Shown: positions 43,637 through 52,203 of the stretch, in pieces
Layout: each line of letters opens with the position of its first letter
Numbering within the stretch: the first letter of the stretch is position 1
NCBI GenBank assembly: GCA_014075215.1
Contig: CP046177.1
Location: 124,001 to 188,000, forward strand
DNA: 64,000 bases
Direction of reading: 5' to 3'
DNA from: Flavobacteriaceae bacterium
GTDB taxonomy: Bacteria > Bacteroidota > Bacteroidia > Flavobacteriales > Flavobacteriaceae
The notes under the pieces: model-generated
The model's database searches: none
Told to the model about the DNA's origin: nothing
What the model saw: the letters and a program-made list of their open reading frames with translations, nothing else
Program-made: the position numbers and the translations under genes

Positions 43637-45532
43637 ATGGTTAATGTCCATAATTTAACGGTTTCATTCGGTGGAACCGATTTATTTTCCGGGATCACTT
43701 TTAAATTAAATAAAGGAGACAGTGTTGGGCTGATTGGGAAAAATGGTGCGGGAAAATCCACGCTTTTAAAAATCTTGTCTAAAGATATGGAAAGCAACGG
43801 AGGAACCATTGCTTTTGATAAAGAGATTCGCATAGGGTTTTTAAGGCAGGATATAGATTTTGTAAAAGGAAGAACCATCTTGGAAGAAGCTTATCAAGCT
43901 TTTGAAGAGATTATTGAAATTGAGATGAATCTGAAAAGCATTAATTATCGACTGGAAACCCGAACGGATTATGAAACCGAATCGTATAATCAATTAATCG
44001 TTGAGTTAACAGAATTGACCGAACGATACGAATTATTAGGAGGGTATAATTATCAGGGAGATACGGAAAAAATATTACAAGGACTTGGTTTTCAGCGTAA
44101 AGATTTTCATAAACTGACAGACACTTTTTCCGGAGGTTGGCGTATGCGGATTGAATTGGCAAAATTATTGTTGCAAAATAATGATATACTGCTGTTAGAC
44201 GAGCCTACCAACCACCTAGATATAGCATCTATTATTTGGCTGGAAAATTTTTTAAAATCATATCCGGGAGCTATCGTATTGGTATCTCATGATAAAATGT
44301 TTCTGAATAATGTGACAAACCGTACCATTGAAATTTCTCTGGGTCGGATTTACGATTATAAAAAACCCTATACCGAGTTTTTAAAACTACGGGCGGAAAT
44401 TAAAGAAAAGCAGCTTCAGGCCCAAAAGAATCAAGACAAGGAAATCAAACAGGCACAGCAACTCATAGACAAGTTTAGAGCCAAGGCAAATAAAGCCTCT
44501 ATGGCACAGTCTTTAATTAAAAAATTAGATAAAGTACAGCGAATTGAGGTAGACGCGGAAGATCACACTGTGATGAATGTACGCTTTGCCATTTCTAAAA
44601 ACCCGGGAAAAATTATACTTGAAACAGAGCAACTTTCTAAAAGTTATGGCGCTAATCATGTGCTGGAAAATGTAAACCTGATAATTGAGCGTAACAGTAA
44701 AATTGCATTTGTGGGTCAAAACGGCCAGGGGAAATCTACCTTGGCTAAAATATTGGTCGGAGAAACTTCTTTTGAAGGAAAATTAAAGTTGGGTCACCAT
44801 GTGGAAATAGGATACTTTGCACAAAATCAATCGGAACACCTACCTCCCGAAAAAACGGTTTTGGAGATTATGGAAGACGCCGCAAATGATACTAACCGTA
44901 TGCGTGTGAGAGACCTGTTGGGTGCATTTTTATTTGGAGAAGAGGCTGTAGATAAGAAAGCAAAAGTATTGTCCGGGGGAGAGCGAAACAGGCTGGCTTT
45001 ATGTAAGCTATTACTAACGTCTTTCAATGTACTGATTATGGATGAGCCCACGAATCATCTGGATATTGCCTCCAAAAGCGTATTAAAAAAAGCGTTGCAA
45101 AATTTTAATGGAACGCTCATTGTGGTTTCTCACGACAGAGACTTTTTGCAGGGGCTCGTATCTACCGTATACGGATTTAGAGATAAAGTGATTAAAGAGT
45201 ACCTGGGCGATATTGATTATTTCCTGGAACACCATAAAATGGAGAACTTACGGGAAGTAGAAAAAACGACTTCTAAAAAAGAATCACAAGTGCTTTCCGG
45301 AGCATCAAATAAAGAACTTAAAAAATGGCAGAATAAATTGTCTAAAATTGAAACTCAAATATCGGATTTGGAATCTGAGATTGCCGATATAGATATTCGT
45401 TTAACTCAAAATTACGAAGAGGTAGCCTCTCAACCCGGATTTTTTGAGAAGTATCAATCTAAAAAAGAAAAAATCGATAAGCTTATGGAAGAATGGGCAC
45501 AGATAGAGCAACAGGTAGCCTCTTATTCATAA
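43637..45532 (+). CDS. ABC-F family ATPase (translation factor type)
   Basis: The 631 residues carry two ABC modules without transmembrane segments. The first has Walker A GKNGAGKSTL near residue 34, signature TFSGGWRMR near 162 and Walker B ILLLDEPTNHLD near 183. A linker (P-site tether type, rich in charged residues) covers about 235-310. The second has Walker A GQNGQGKST near 357, LSGGERNRLAL near 437 and Walker B VLIMDEPTNHLD near 460. A coiled C-terminal extension follows from about 555, as in Uup. ABC-F proteins act on the ribosome; which subtype is not certain. Confidence 0.92.
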   Translation: MVNVHNLTVSFGGTDLFSGITFKLNKGDSVGLIGKNGAGKSTLLKILSKDMESNGGTIAFDKEIRIGFLRQDIDFVKGRTILEEAYQAFEEIIEIEMNLKSINYRLETRTDYETESYNQLIVELTELTERYELLGGYNYQGDTEKILQGLGFQRKDFHKLTDTFSGGWRMRIELAKLLLQNNDILLLDEPTNHLDIASIIWLENFLKSYPGAIVLVSHDKMFLNNVTNRTIEISLGRIYDYKKPYTEFLKLRAEIKEKQLQAQKNQDKEIKQAQQLIDKFRAKANKASMAQSLIKKLDKVQRIEVDAEDHTVMNVRFAISKNPGKIILETEQLSKSYGANHVLENVNLIIERNSKIAFVGQNGQGKSTLAKILVGETSFEGKLKLGHHVEIGYFAQNQSEHLPPEKTVLEIMEDAANDTNRMRVRDLLGAFLFGEEAVDKKAKVLSGGERNRLALCKLLLTSFNVLIMDEPTNHLDIASKSVLKKALQNFNGTLIVVSHDRDFLQGLVSTVYGFRDKVIKEYLGDIDYFLEHHKMENLREVEKTTSKKESQVLSGASNKELKKWQNKLSKIETQISDLESEIADIDIRLTQNYEEVASQPGFFEKYQSKKEKIDKLMEEWAQIEQQVASYS

Positions 45533-45549
45533 GTTTTTTAGATTTGAAA

Positions 45550-46466
45550 ATGAAAAATCAGCAACTAATGCTGCCGGAACTGGCACACACACAAATTCAA
45601 TTATTTATAAAAAGAGAAGATCAGATACACCCCTATATTTCGGGTAATAAATTTAGAAAGCTCATCTATAATTTATTAGAAGCAAAAGCTAATAAATACA
45701 AAACACTTGTAACTTTTGGAGGCGCTTTTTCCAATCATATAGAAGCAACGGCAGTAGCAGGAAAACAGAGCGGGTTTAAAACAATAGGAGTTATCAGGGG
45801 AGACGAATTAGGAGCGGATATGGAAAAAACACTAACTACCAATGCAACATTACAACTGGCACATAAAAACGGAATGCAATTTGTGTTTGTGTCCAGAGAA
45901 GAGTATGGAAAAAAACATAAACGAGCGTTTATAGAAAAGTTGGAAAATAGTTTTGGAGCTTTTTATTTAATCCGGAAGGAGGTACAAATAAACTGGCAGT
46001 AAAAGGTTGCCAGAAGATTTTAACGGCAGAAGACACAAGGTTTGATTATATTTGTTGTTGTGTCGGAACCGGAGGTACCATTTCGGGATTGATAACATCA
46101 GCAAACGAAAAGCAGAAAATAATAGGTTTTCCTGTGTTAAAAGGACATTTTTTAGAAGATGTCATAAAGCAATTTGTCGGCAACCGTAAAAACTGGCGAT
46201 TGGAAACGAATTATCATTTTGGAGGGTATGCCAAATACAATGCGGCATTGATACATTTTATAAACCGATTTAAAAAAGAAACCACTATTCAGTTAGACCC
46301 CTTATATACCGGAAAAATGGCATTTGGAATATTGGATATGATTAAAAAAAATACATTCCCTGACAAAAGTAATATCTTAATGATTCACACGGGAGGATTG
46401 CAAGGAATAAAAGGGTTTAACCATATGCTAAATAAGAAGAACAAAAAATTACAAATTATTGTATGA
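45550..46466 (+). pseudogene. PLP-dependent ACC deaminase/D-cysteine desulfhydrase, frameshifted
   Basis: The ATG at 45550 opens IQLFIKREDQIHPYISGNK, FRKLIYNLLEAK, LVTFGGAFSNHIEATAVAG and VIRGDELGADME. After FGAFYLI (about 45975) the frame breaks; shifting by one base gives EGGTNKLAVKGCQK, then CVGTGGTISGLIT and, from 46089, GYAKYNAALI and ILMIHTGGLQG. The break falls in a CC run where homologues would need CCC (LIPEGG). The two parts together span a whole 300-residue enzyme. The lysine for PLP is in SGNKFRK. A single-base deletion or sequencing error is likely. Confidence 0.75.
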
Positions 46467-47314
46467 GGTTAAAAATAGTTCTATTCATAAGTGCTCTTGC
46501 TCTGTTATCGAGCTGTGGTTCTAATAAGAATGCAGCTTATAAAAAAAGAAACCCCGGAGTGGTTCTCAATGAACCCAAACCTAAAAAATTACCATCTGTA
46601 AAACAAATTCAGCATGTTAAAAAACTTCAGAAAAGCCGGAAAGATCTAAATAAATATACCTTAAAATACATTAGTAAGTACGCTTCTATTGCCGTACTGG
46701 AAATGATTGACTATAAAATTCCTGCCAGTATAACACTGGCACAGGGGATATTAGAATCCGGCAATGGCAGGAGCCGATTAGCATTAAAATCAAAAAATCA
46801 TTTTGGAATCAAATGTCATAACAATTGGAAAGGAGAAAGAGTATATCATGATGATGACAGAAAAGGAGAATGTTTTAGAAAATATCAATATGTACAAACT
46901 TCTTATAGAGACCACTCTAAATTTTTATCACTAAGAAGGAGGTATGCTAATTTATTTAAACTAAGAAAAACAGATTATAAAGGTTGGGCAAGAGGTCTGA
47001 AAAAAGCAGGATATGCCACTGACAGAAAATATGCCAGAAAACTCATTAAAATTATAGAAGATTATAAGTTATATGAATTTGATAAATTAAGGAAAAAAGA
47101 CCTTGCGAGATTTGCCAGGCAGGAAACTAAGGAACTTAAACCCATAATAAAAGAAGAATTAAAAAAAACAATTCCGTATTATTACCAGGTAAAAAAAGGA
47201 GATACTTTATATTCGATCTCCAAGAGGTTTCATATTTCCGTAGAAAAGATAAAAGAAATAAACGGCTTGGAAAGTGATACATTATCTATTGGGCAACGGC
47301 TATTGGTTAAATAG
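46463..47314 (+). CDS. Glucosaminidase with C-terminal LysM domain
   Basis: A 283-residue lipoprotein (LFISALALLSSCGSN). A glucosaminidase domain covers residues 65-205: IPASITLAQGILESGNGRSR has the catalytic Glu, with NHFGIKCHNNWKG and YRDHSKFLSLRRRYANLF. A LysM repeat closes the protein (YYYQVKKGDTLYSISKRFH, ISVEKIKEINGL, LSIGQRLLVK). It cleaves the peptidoglycan glycan chain, probably during growth or division. It overlaps the end of the ACC deaminase gene by 4 bases. Confidence 0.9.
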   Translation: MRLKIVLFISALALLSSCGSNKNAAYKKRNPGVVLNEPKPKKLPSVKQIQHVKKLQKSRKDLNKYTLKYISKYASIAVLEMIDYKIPASITLAQGILESGNGRSRLALKSKNHFGIKCHNNWKGERVYHDDDRKGECFRKYQYVQTSYRDHSKFLSLRRRYANLFKLRKTDYKGWARGLKKAGYATDRKYARKLIKIIEDYKLYEFDKLRKKDLARFARQETKELKPIIKEELKKTIPYYYQVKKGDTLYSISKRFHISVEKIKEINGLESDTLSIGQRLLVK

Positions 47315-47798
47315 AAAAATTACATTTATGAAAAAATATTTCTGATTATTCATTGCAATTTTTAATGTTTGTTTCCCGCAGACAGAAACTAAAAAACGTA
47401 CATTATCTGATTGTGCGTTGGAATTTTTAGCACTTCTAAGACATTTTTTTCCAAACTTAACTATAACCTTAAAAATTTAAGCTTCGAACTTATTTAAACT
47501 TTTTGGATGTAAGCGAAAATTAGAAGTTTTTAGCTTTGTTGAAGGCTTTTTTGAGTTACATAGCGCTACGGAAGGAGAAAAAGACAAAAACAGAGCGGGA
47601 AACAGCGATTTTTTAGCAAATTGAAAAAGTCTAAACGAGTTCTATATCTATTTAGATACCTAAAAGGAATTGTTAGCTGATTTCTTAAATCTTTGAATTT
47701 TTTAATTCATTGAATATCAAATTAAAATTGATTACTATTTGTCAAAAAAATACAATTGGGTGTAGTAACGGATAATTAAAAAATGATTATATTTAGGT
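47315..47798. other. Gap with a decayed exported-protein start and repeat family 1
   Basis: From 47330 a MKKYF start followed by a stop and then FIAIFNVCFPQTETKKRTLS suggests the ruined beginning of an exported protein; nothing longer is readable. Repeat family 1 copy 3 covers 47486-47642. The rest is AT-rich and shows no gene. Confidence 0.4.
47486..47642. repeat. Dispersed repeat family 1, copy 3
   Basis: It begins GAACTTATTTAAAC and ends GTCTAAACGAGTTC, with the same internal landmarks as the other copies (GCGAAAATTAGAAG, TAGCGCTACGGAAGG and AACAGAGCGG). The left end is more diverged than in copy 1, so the inverted ends are imperfect here. Confidence 0.85.
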
Positions 47799-48182
47799 AT
47801 GAAATATTTAGAAATTTTCCTTATCGTCTTTGTAGCAGTAGCGCATCTTTATTTTTTAATTTTAGAAATGTTTTTGTGGACTAAACCTAAAACCATGAAA
47901 GTTTTTGGAATAAGAGATAAACAATTAGCAGAAGACACAAAGGTCATGGCAGCCAATCAAGGCTTGTATAATGGTTTTTTAAGTCTTGGTTTACTAATTT
48001 CTGTTATTACAAATGATCTGTATTTGAGTGTATTATTTTTATCTTTTGTAACCATTGCAGGGGTATATGGGGCTTGGTCAACTAAAAAAATCAAGCTTTT
48101 TTATGTACAAGCTGTACCTGCTATTTTAACAATTATACTGATTTTATTAACACATTCGGAAGCTTTTTTGGCTTACCTTTGA
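47799..48182 (+). CDS. DUF1304 small membrane protein
   Basis: The 127 residues have four predicted helices: FLIVFVAVAHLYFLILEMFL at 6-25, GLYNGFLSLGLLISVIT at 54-70, LSVLFLSFVTIAGVYGAW at 76-93 and VQAVPAILTIILILL at 101-115. WTKPKTMKVFGI and MAANQGLYNGFL are DUF1304 landmarks. The function is unknown. It stands alone between repeat family 1 and a pseudogene. Confidence 0.88.
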   Translation: MKYLEIFLIVFVAVAHLYFLILEMFLWTKPKTMKVFGIRDKQLAEDTKVMAANQGLYNGFLSLGLLISVITNDLYLSVLFLSFVTIAGVYGAWSTKKIKLFYVQAVPAILTIILILLTHSEAFLAYL

Positions 48183-48203
48183 AAACTCGTAAATCATACT
48201 ACT

Positions 48204-48676
48204 ATGAAAATCAAATTTAGTATCCTGCTATGGTTGTTATCTGTTCCTTTTTCTTTTTCTCAGGTTAATTTTAATCCTTTGGCAGGGGAGATTGGTTATG
48301 ATGGTGACGTATTTATGGGCCAGTGATTTATAAGAAGATAGAAAGCAAAAATCTGGAAGGGAGCCCTTATATTTTTGATGATAAAATGGGTTTTAAAACA
48401 AATACCAAACTTAAGCTAATAGGAAGATATAATGCTTTTACTGATCAGATAGAAGTTACAAAAAATGACTGAAATTCACCTATATTTCGTTACTTTTCTT
48501 ACCTGTAGCATTGCTATAGCTTTCAAAAAGTGCCTTATCTAGTTAAATTTCAGTTCATTTTCGGTTAAAAACAAAAAGTCAATGAGTTCATAAAATCGTA
48601 TATAAAAGCTAACAAATTAAATATTAAAAAAGCTGCTCATTTAAAAAAGATATTGAGGTATTACGAAGCGCTATAA
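48204..48676 (+). pseudogene. Decayed exported protein of unknown function
   Basis: ATG at 48204 gives a signal peptide (MKIKFSILLWLLSVPFSFS) and NFNPLAGEIGYDGDVFMG. The frame stops at 48324 but continues in another frame with YKKIESKNLEGSPYIFDD and IGRYNAFTDQIEVTKND (to about 48470). At the end, VNEFIKSYIKANKLNIKKAA and LKKILRYYEAL (stop 48674-48676) look like its original C-terminus. Some 150 bases between are unreadable, so the gene has lost an internal part. Its tail overlaps the end of tsaB. Confidence 0.6.
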
Positions 48677-49342
48677 TTTACTTTTAGTAACTATAAAATC
48701 TTTTAAATAAAAAGGTTCGAAATAAGCGATATTTTCAGTATGGTTTTCTTTGTACTTGCGATATGAAAGCGATGCCATCTCCCTAGCCGAAGGAAGTTTA
48801 TCATCTATAAAAACAGCATTTGGATGTGTAATTATTTCTTTACATTTTTGGGAGCCGTCTCCCAGAAAATAAACAGTATCTTTTTCCAGGTAATCCTGAA
48901 ATGAGTTGTTGTCAATTATTTCAGCTTTTGTTTCTCTGATTTTTTGCACATTGCTATCAAAAACAGTAGCATATACCTCCATCCTTCTGGCATCTAACAT
49001 AGGCACAATGAATCCTTTTCCAACACTAACAGACAAAGCCAAAGAAGTTAATGTATCGACGGAAATGAGCGGAATACCCAATACAAAAGCAAGCCCCTTT
49101 GCTGCCGAAACACCAATTCTAAGACCGGTGTATGAGCCGGGGCCTTTACTTATGGCTATGGCATCTATATCTTTAAAAGTACCGTTGCCCTTTGATACTA
49201 CTTCCAAAATAAACGGATGCAATTTTTCCGCATGCGAATAGTTCACATCCGTTACTTCTTTTACTTCAATTACAACACCGTTTACAGCAATACTTACCGA
49301 ACAGTTTTTAGTAGCAGTCTCAATATTTAAAATGGTAGTCAA
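48671..49342 (-). CDS. tsaB: tRNA threonylcarbamoyladenosine biosynthesis protein TsaB
   Basis: It has 223 residues from a TTG start at 49342. ILNIETATKNCSVSIA opens the ASKHA fold, then AISKGPGSYTGLRIGVSAAKG near residue 65, VPMLDARRMEVYA and FYLKDFI at the end. TsaB works with TsaD and TsaE to form t6A37 on ANN-reading tRNAs. The frame can be extended to an ATG at 49432, but those 30 codons come from repeat family 2 copy C and an unrelated hydrophobic stretch, so the TTG is the better start. Confidence 0.88.
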   Translation of the reverse strand: MTTILNIETATKNCSVSIAVNGVVIEVKEVTDVNYSHAEKLHPFILEVVSKGNGTFKDIDAIAISKGPGSYTGLRIGVSAAKGLAFVLGIPLISVDTLTSLALSVSVGKGFIVPMLDARRMEVYATVFDSNVQKIRETKAEIIDNNSFQDYLEKDTVYFLGDGSQKCKEIITHPNAVFIDDKLPSAREMASLSYRKYKENHTENIAYFEPFYLKDFIVTKSKL

Positions 49343-49379
49343 TATAAAAACAGATAGGTTAACAAAGATTATAATACCG

Positions 49380-49538
49380 GAGACCTTTGCAAAATAGTGA
49401 TATATTCCGTATTTGGATTGATTTGACTTCAAATTTCTTCTTTCTCGAAAATTTTAAATCCTCAAAACCAACAGGTTATTCCGGTTGAAAATTTTCTTCG
49501 GGTGTCGAACTTTTTTGTCAAATCAATTCAAAGGTCTC
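49380..49538. repeat. Dispersed repeat family 2, copy C (full, reverse)
   Basis: GAGACCTTTGCA at the left and AAAGGTCTC at the right bound a unit that matches the reverse of copy B through TTTGACTTCAAATTTC and AACAGGTTATTCCGGTTG. It lies 38 bases upstream of the tsaB TTG and provides an in-frame ATG that lengthens the open frame. Confidence 0.88.
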
Positions 49539-49646
49539 ACTGTTTAAAGTTACAAAGTTTGAGAGTTTCAAGTTCAAATTGACATCAAGTAAACTTTTCA
49601 CTTTGTAACTTTTTCAATTCAACAGACTTGAGATACTGAAGTCAGT

Positions 49647-50213
49647 TTATTTTCCATTAAAAAAATTCATGGTATTATGTATTCCGTCAGTGCCAAAAGA
49701 AATGATTGCTTTTGTCGCTACGGACAAGCGCTCTATCAATCGGATCTCTTCATCTTTTGTCCATGTCCCCAGCACAAAATCAATTTGCCTCCCTTTCGGA
49801 TAATCACCTCCTATCCCAAATCGGAAACGGGCATATTGCTGTGTATTTAATTTCTCCTGGATATCTTTTAGCCCGTTATGCCCTCCGGAACTTCCTTTAG
49901 CCTTGATTCTAATGGTTCCAAAATCAATATGGATATCATCTGTAATGACCAATATATTTTCCAATGAAATTTTTTCTTTCCCCATCCAATAAGTAATCGC
50001 TTTTCCGCTTAAGTTCATATATGTACTTGGCTTTAATAGTATAAAACTTCTTCCTTTAAAACGAAAACGAGTGATATCGCCCAGTTTATGAGATTCAAAT
50101 GTGGCCTCGTGTTCTTCTGCCAAAGCCTCTACAATGCGGAACCCGATATTATGACGCGTATGGGTATATTTTTCGCTAATATTTCCTAATCCTATGATCA
50201 AAAGCTTTTTCAT
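49647..50213 (-). CDS. pth: Peptidyl-tRNA hydrolase
   Basis: It has 188 residues from the ATG at 50213 (MKKLLIIGLGNISEKYTHTR); the longer frame from 50267 adds 18 residues lacking in the family. The catalytic His is in THTRHNIGFR near residue 20, the conserved KPSTYMNLSG is near 63 and TDDIHIDFGTIRIKAKGS follows near 90. GSSGGHNGLKDI is the substrate loop. It releases tRNA from peptidyl-tRNA that has dropped off ribosomes. It sits with rplY and prs in the common bacterial order. Confidence 0.95.
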   Translation of the reverse strand: MKKLLIIGLGNISEKYTHTRHNIGFRIVEALAEEHEATFESHKLGDITRFRFKGRSFILLKPSTYMNLSGKAITYWMGKEKISLENILVITDDIHIDFGTIRIKAKGSSGGHNGLKDIQEKLNTQQYARFRFGIGGDYPKGRQIDFVLGTWTKDEEIRLIERLSVATKAIISFGTDGIHNTMNFFNGK

Positions 50214-50286
50214 AAACTTTTCCGTATTCTTTTTTGAATTTTTAAAAAAGATGTTGCGCAAATGCATTACACAAAAGTAATAAAAT

Positions 50287-50316
50287 AAAAAAGCGTCACA
50301 TGTGTAACGCTTTTTT
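50287..50316. terminator. Terminator downstream of rplY
   Basis: AAAAAAGCGT and ACGCTTTTTT form a stem over CACATGTGTA, with A/T tracts on both sides. On the minus strand it follows the rplY stop by 24 bases and precedes pth. Confidence 0.88.
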
Positions 50317-50339
50317 CGGTTTTTTTATACTAATTTGTA

Positions 50340-50933
50340 TTATTCTGTTGTAGCCGCTTCAGTTTCTGTAGCTTCCTCCTCTTTAGAAGCATTACGGGAA
50401 GTTCTTACCTGTACGACTACTGTATTTTCCGGATGCATAAATGTATAAGCATCATTCATTAGCTCGGTAATAAATAATTTGTTTCCAATGTTTAGCCTGG
50501 AAATATCCGCATTTATAAAATCGGGTAGATTGGCAGGCAATGCCTTTACTCTTAGTTTACGATTTGTGAAACGTAAAGACCCTCCGTTTAAAACACCCGG
50601 TGAAGTCCCTACTAATTTTACGGGAATATTCATCGTAATTTCTTTATCGTCAAATAACTGATAAAAATCTACATGCAAAATTTTATCCGAAACCGGATGA
50701 AATTGAATATCTTGCATAATAACCGGGAGCTTTTCTCCGTCAATGTCAATCGTTGCAGTATATACATTTGGAGTATAAACTAAACTTTTGAACGCTTTTT
50801 CTTCTGCCGAAAAATGAACCGGTTTATCTCCTCCGTATAAAACGCAAGGAACCATACCAGCATTACGTAAGGCTTTGGTAGCTACTTTGCCCACGCTTTC
50901 TCTTTTTGATCCTTTGATTGTAATTGATTTCAT
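50340..50933 (-). CDS. rplY: 50S ribosomal protein L25/general stress protein Ctc
   Basis: The 197 residues have an N-terminal L25 domain (KSITIKGSKRESVGKVATK, LRNAGMVPCVLYGGDKPVHF, IQFHPVSDKILHVDFYQ near residue 75) and a C-terminal TL5/CTC beta domain (PVKLVGTSPGVLNGG near 101, LPANLPDFINADISRLNIG near 132). It ends in an acidic tail (EEEATETEAATTE). It binds 5S rRNA. It follows prs in the same direction with 17 bases between. Confidence 0.96.
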   Translation of the reverse strand: MKSITIKGSKRESVGKVATKALRNAGMVPCVLYGGDKPVHFSAEEKAFKSLVYTPNVYTATIDIDGEKLPVIMQDIQFHPVSDKILHVDFYQLFDDKEITMNIPVKLVGTSPGVLNGGSLRFTNRKLRVKALPANLPDFINADISRLNIGNKLFITELMNDAYTFMHPENTVVVQVRTSRNASKEEEATETEAATTE

Positions 50934-50950
50934 TACTTACGTATACTTAT

Positions 50951-51892
50951 TTACATTAAAAATTGATCGCTAATGGATGTATTTTCCTGAACTTTTTGCA
51001 TCACATCAGCAAATAAAAGGGCGCAAGATACAACTTTTATTTTAGAAGTACTCTTTTTTAACGGTATGGTATCCGAGACAATTAATTCAGTCAGTTTCGA
51101 GTTTTCTATCTTCTGATAGGCATCTCCGGATAATATAGCATGTGTACATATCGCACGCACACTCAAAGCTCCTCTTTCTATCATTAAATACGCGGCTTTG
51201 GTTAGCGTTCCTCCGGTATCGATCATATCGTCAACCAGAATGACATTTTTGCCTTTAACCTCTCCTATGAGTTCCATATGAGAAATGACATTGGCTTTTT
51301 TACGTTGTTTATAGCAGATAACTACATCGGAATGCAAATATTTGGAATATGCATAAGCTCTTTTTGAACCTCCCATATCCGGAGATGCAATGGTTAAATT
51401 TTTTAAATTCAGGTTATTTATATACGGCATAAAAATAGTCGATGCATATAAGTGATCTACAGGTTTTTCAAAAAAACCCTGAATCTGATCTGCGTGTAAA
51501 TCCATTGTCATAATTCTGGTAGCTCCGGCAGCTTGCAATAAATTAGCTACCAGTTTTGCTCCGATAGCCACTCTGGGCTTGTCTTTTCTGTCCTGGCGAG
51601 CCCATCCAAAATAAGGGATCACTGCCGTAATGTGTCTTGCTGATGCCCTTTTTGACGCATCTAACACCAATAGCATCTCCATAAGGTTATCTGCATTCGG
51701 AAATGTAGAACCTATAATAAAAACCCTGCGCCCTCTTACGGATTCTTCCAGGGCAGGCTGAAATTCTCCGTCACTGAAATGAGAGGTTTTTACCTTTCCT
51801 AATTCCACACCGTACGCTTTGGCAATTTTTTCTGCCAACTCCCTGCTGTGCTTGCATGCAAAAAGTTTTGGAGATAATTGATGTAATCCCAT
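50951..51892 (-). CDS. prs: Ribose-phosphate pyrophosphokinase
   Basis: The 313 residues have FACKHSRELAEKIAKAYG at the N-terminus, FSDGEFQPALEESVRGRRV near residue 40, IPYFGWARQDRKDKPR near 92, MTMDLHADQIQGFF near 130, and the PRPP loop VDDMIDTGGTLTKAA near 220. It makes PRPP from ribose-5-phosphate and ATP, supplying purine (including PurE/PurK), pyrimidine, His and Trp synthesis. It heads a prs-rplY-pth block. Confidence 0.97.
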   Translation of the reverse strand: MGLHQLSPKLFACKHSRELAEKIAKAYGVELGKVKTSHFSDGEFQPALEESVRGRRVFIIGSTFPNADNLMEMLLVLDASKRASARHITAVIPYFGWARQDRKDKPRVAIGAKLVANLLQAAGATRIMTMDLHADQIQGFFEKPVDHLYASTIFMPYINNLNLKNLTIASPDMGGSKRAYAYSKYLHSDVVICYKQRKKANVISHMELIGEVKGKNVILVDDMIDTGGTLTKAAYLMIERGALSVRAICTHAILSGDAYQKIENSKLTELIVSDTIPLKKSTSKIKVVSCALLFADVMQKVQENTSISDQFLM

Positions 51893-52203
51893 GTAGTTGT
51901 ATCTTTTTTACCGGTTGTAACTAAACAGGTAAAAATAAAATTATTTTATGAGTTTGATTGGTAATTAAACCACTTATATCCAAAAGAATATGAAAATAAT
52001 CCAATCTTGCTATGAAAATTCCAAATTCCATCGCTAAAAATACTCGGCGTAACTAAGCCTGTGTTTTTTAACTTGAACTTTGAAATTTTCCTCACACAAT
52101 CTTTAGACCACTTTAATATTCTTTTTAGTATTAAATCGAAATCGTTTTCGTTTTTTTTTGTCCGAAATAAGTAATATTAAGTATTTTTACATCTGTAAAA
52201 CAG
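51893..52203. other. Divergent promoter region between prs and pfkA
   Basis: No gene is seen in these 311 bases. TTTTTTTG (about 52147-52154) followed about 21 bases later by TATTTTTA is a loose match to the Bacteroidetes promoter for pfkA. I find no clear match for prs. Confidence 0.4.

Noticed and set aside
49342..49432. Longer TsaB start at the ATG 49432
   Set aside because: The added residues are translation of repeat family 2 and do not belong to the TsaB fold.
49543..49620. Inverted repeat AGTTACAAAGT / ACTTTGTAACT
   Set aside because: A weak stem with a long loop in AT-rich DNA and no T run; it could arise by chance, so it is not listed as a terminator.
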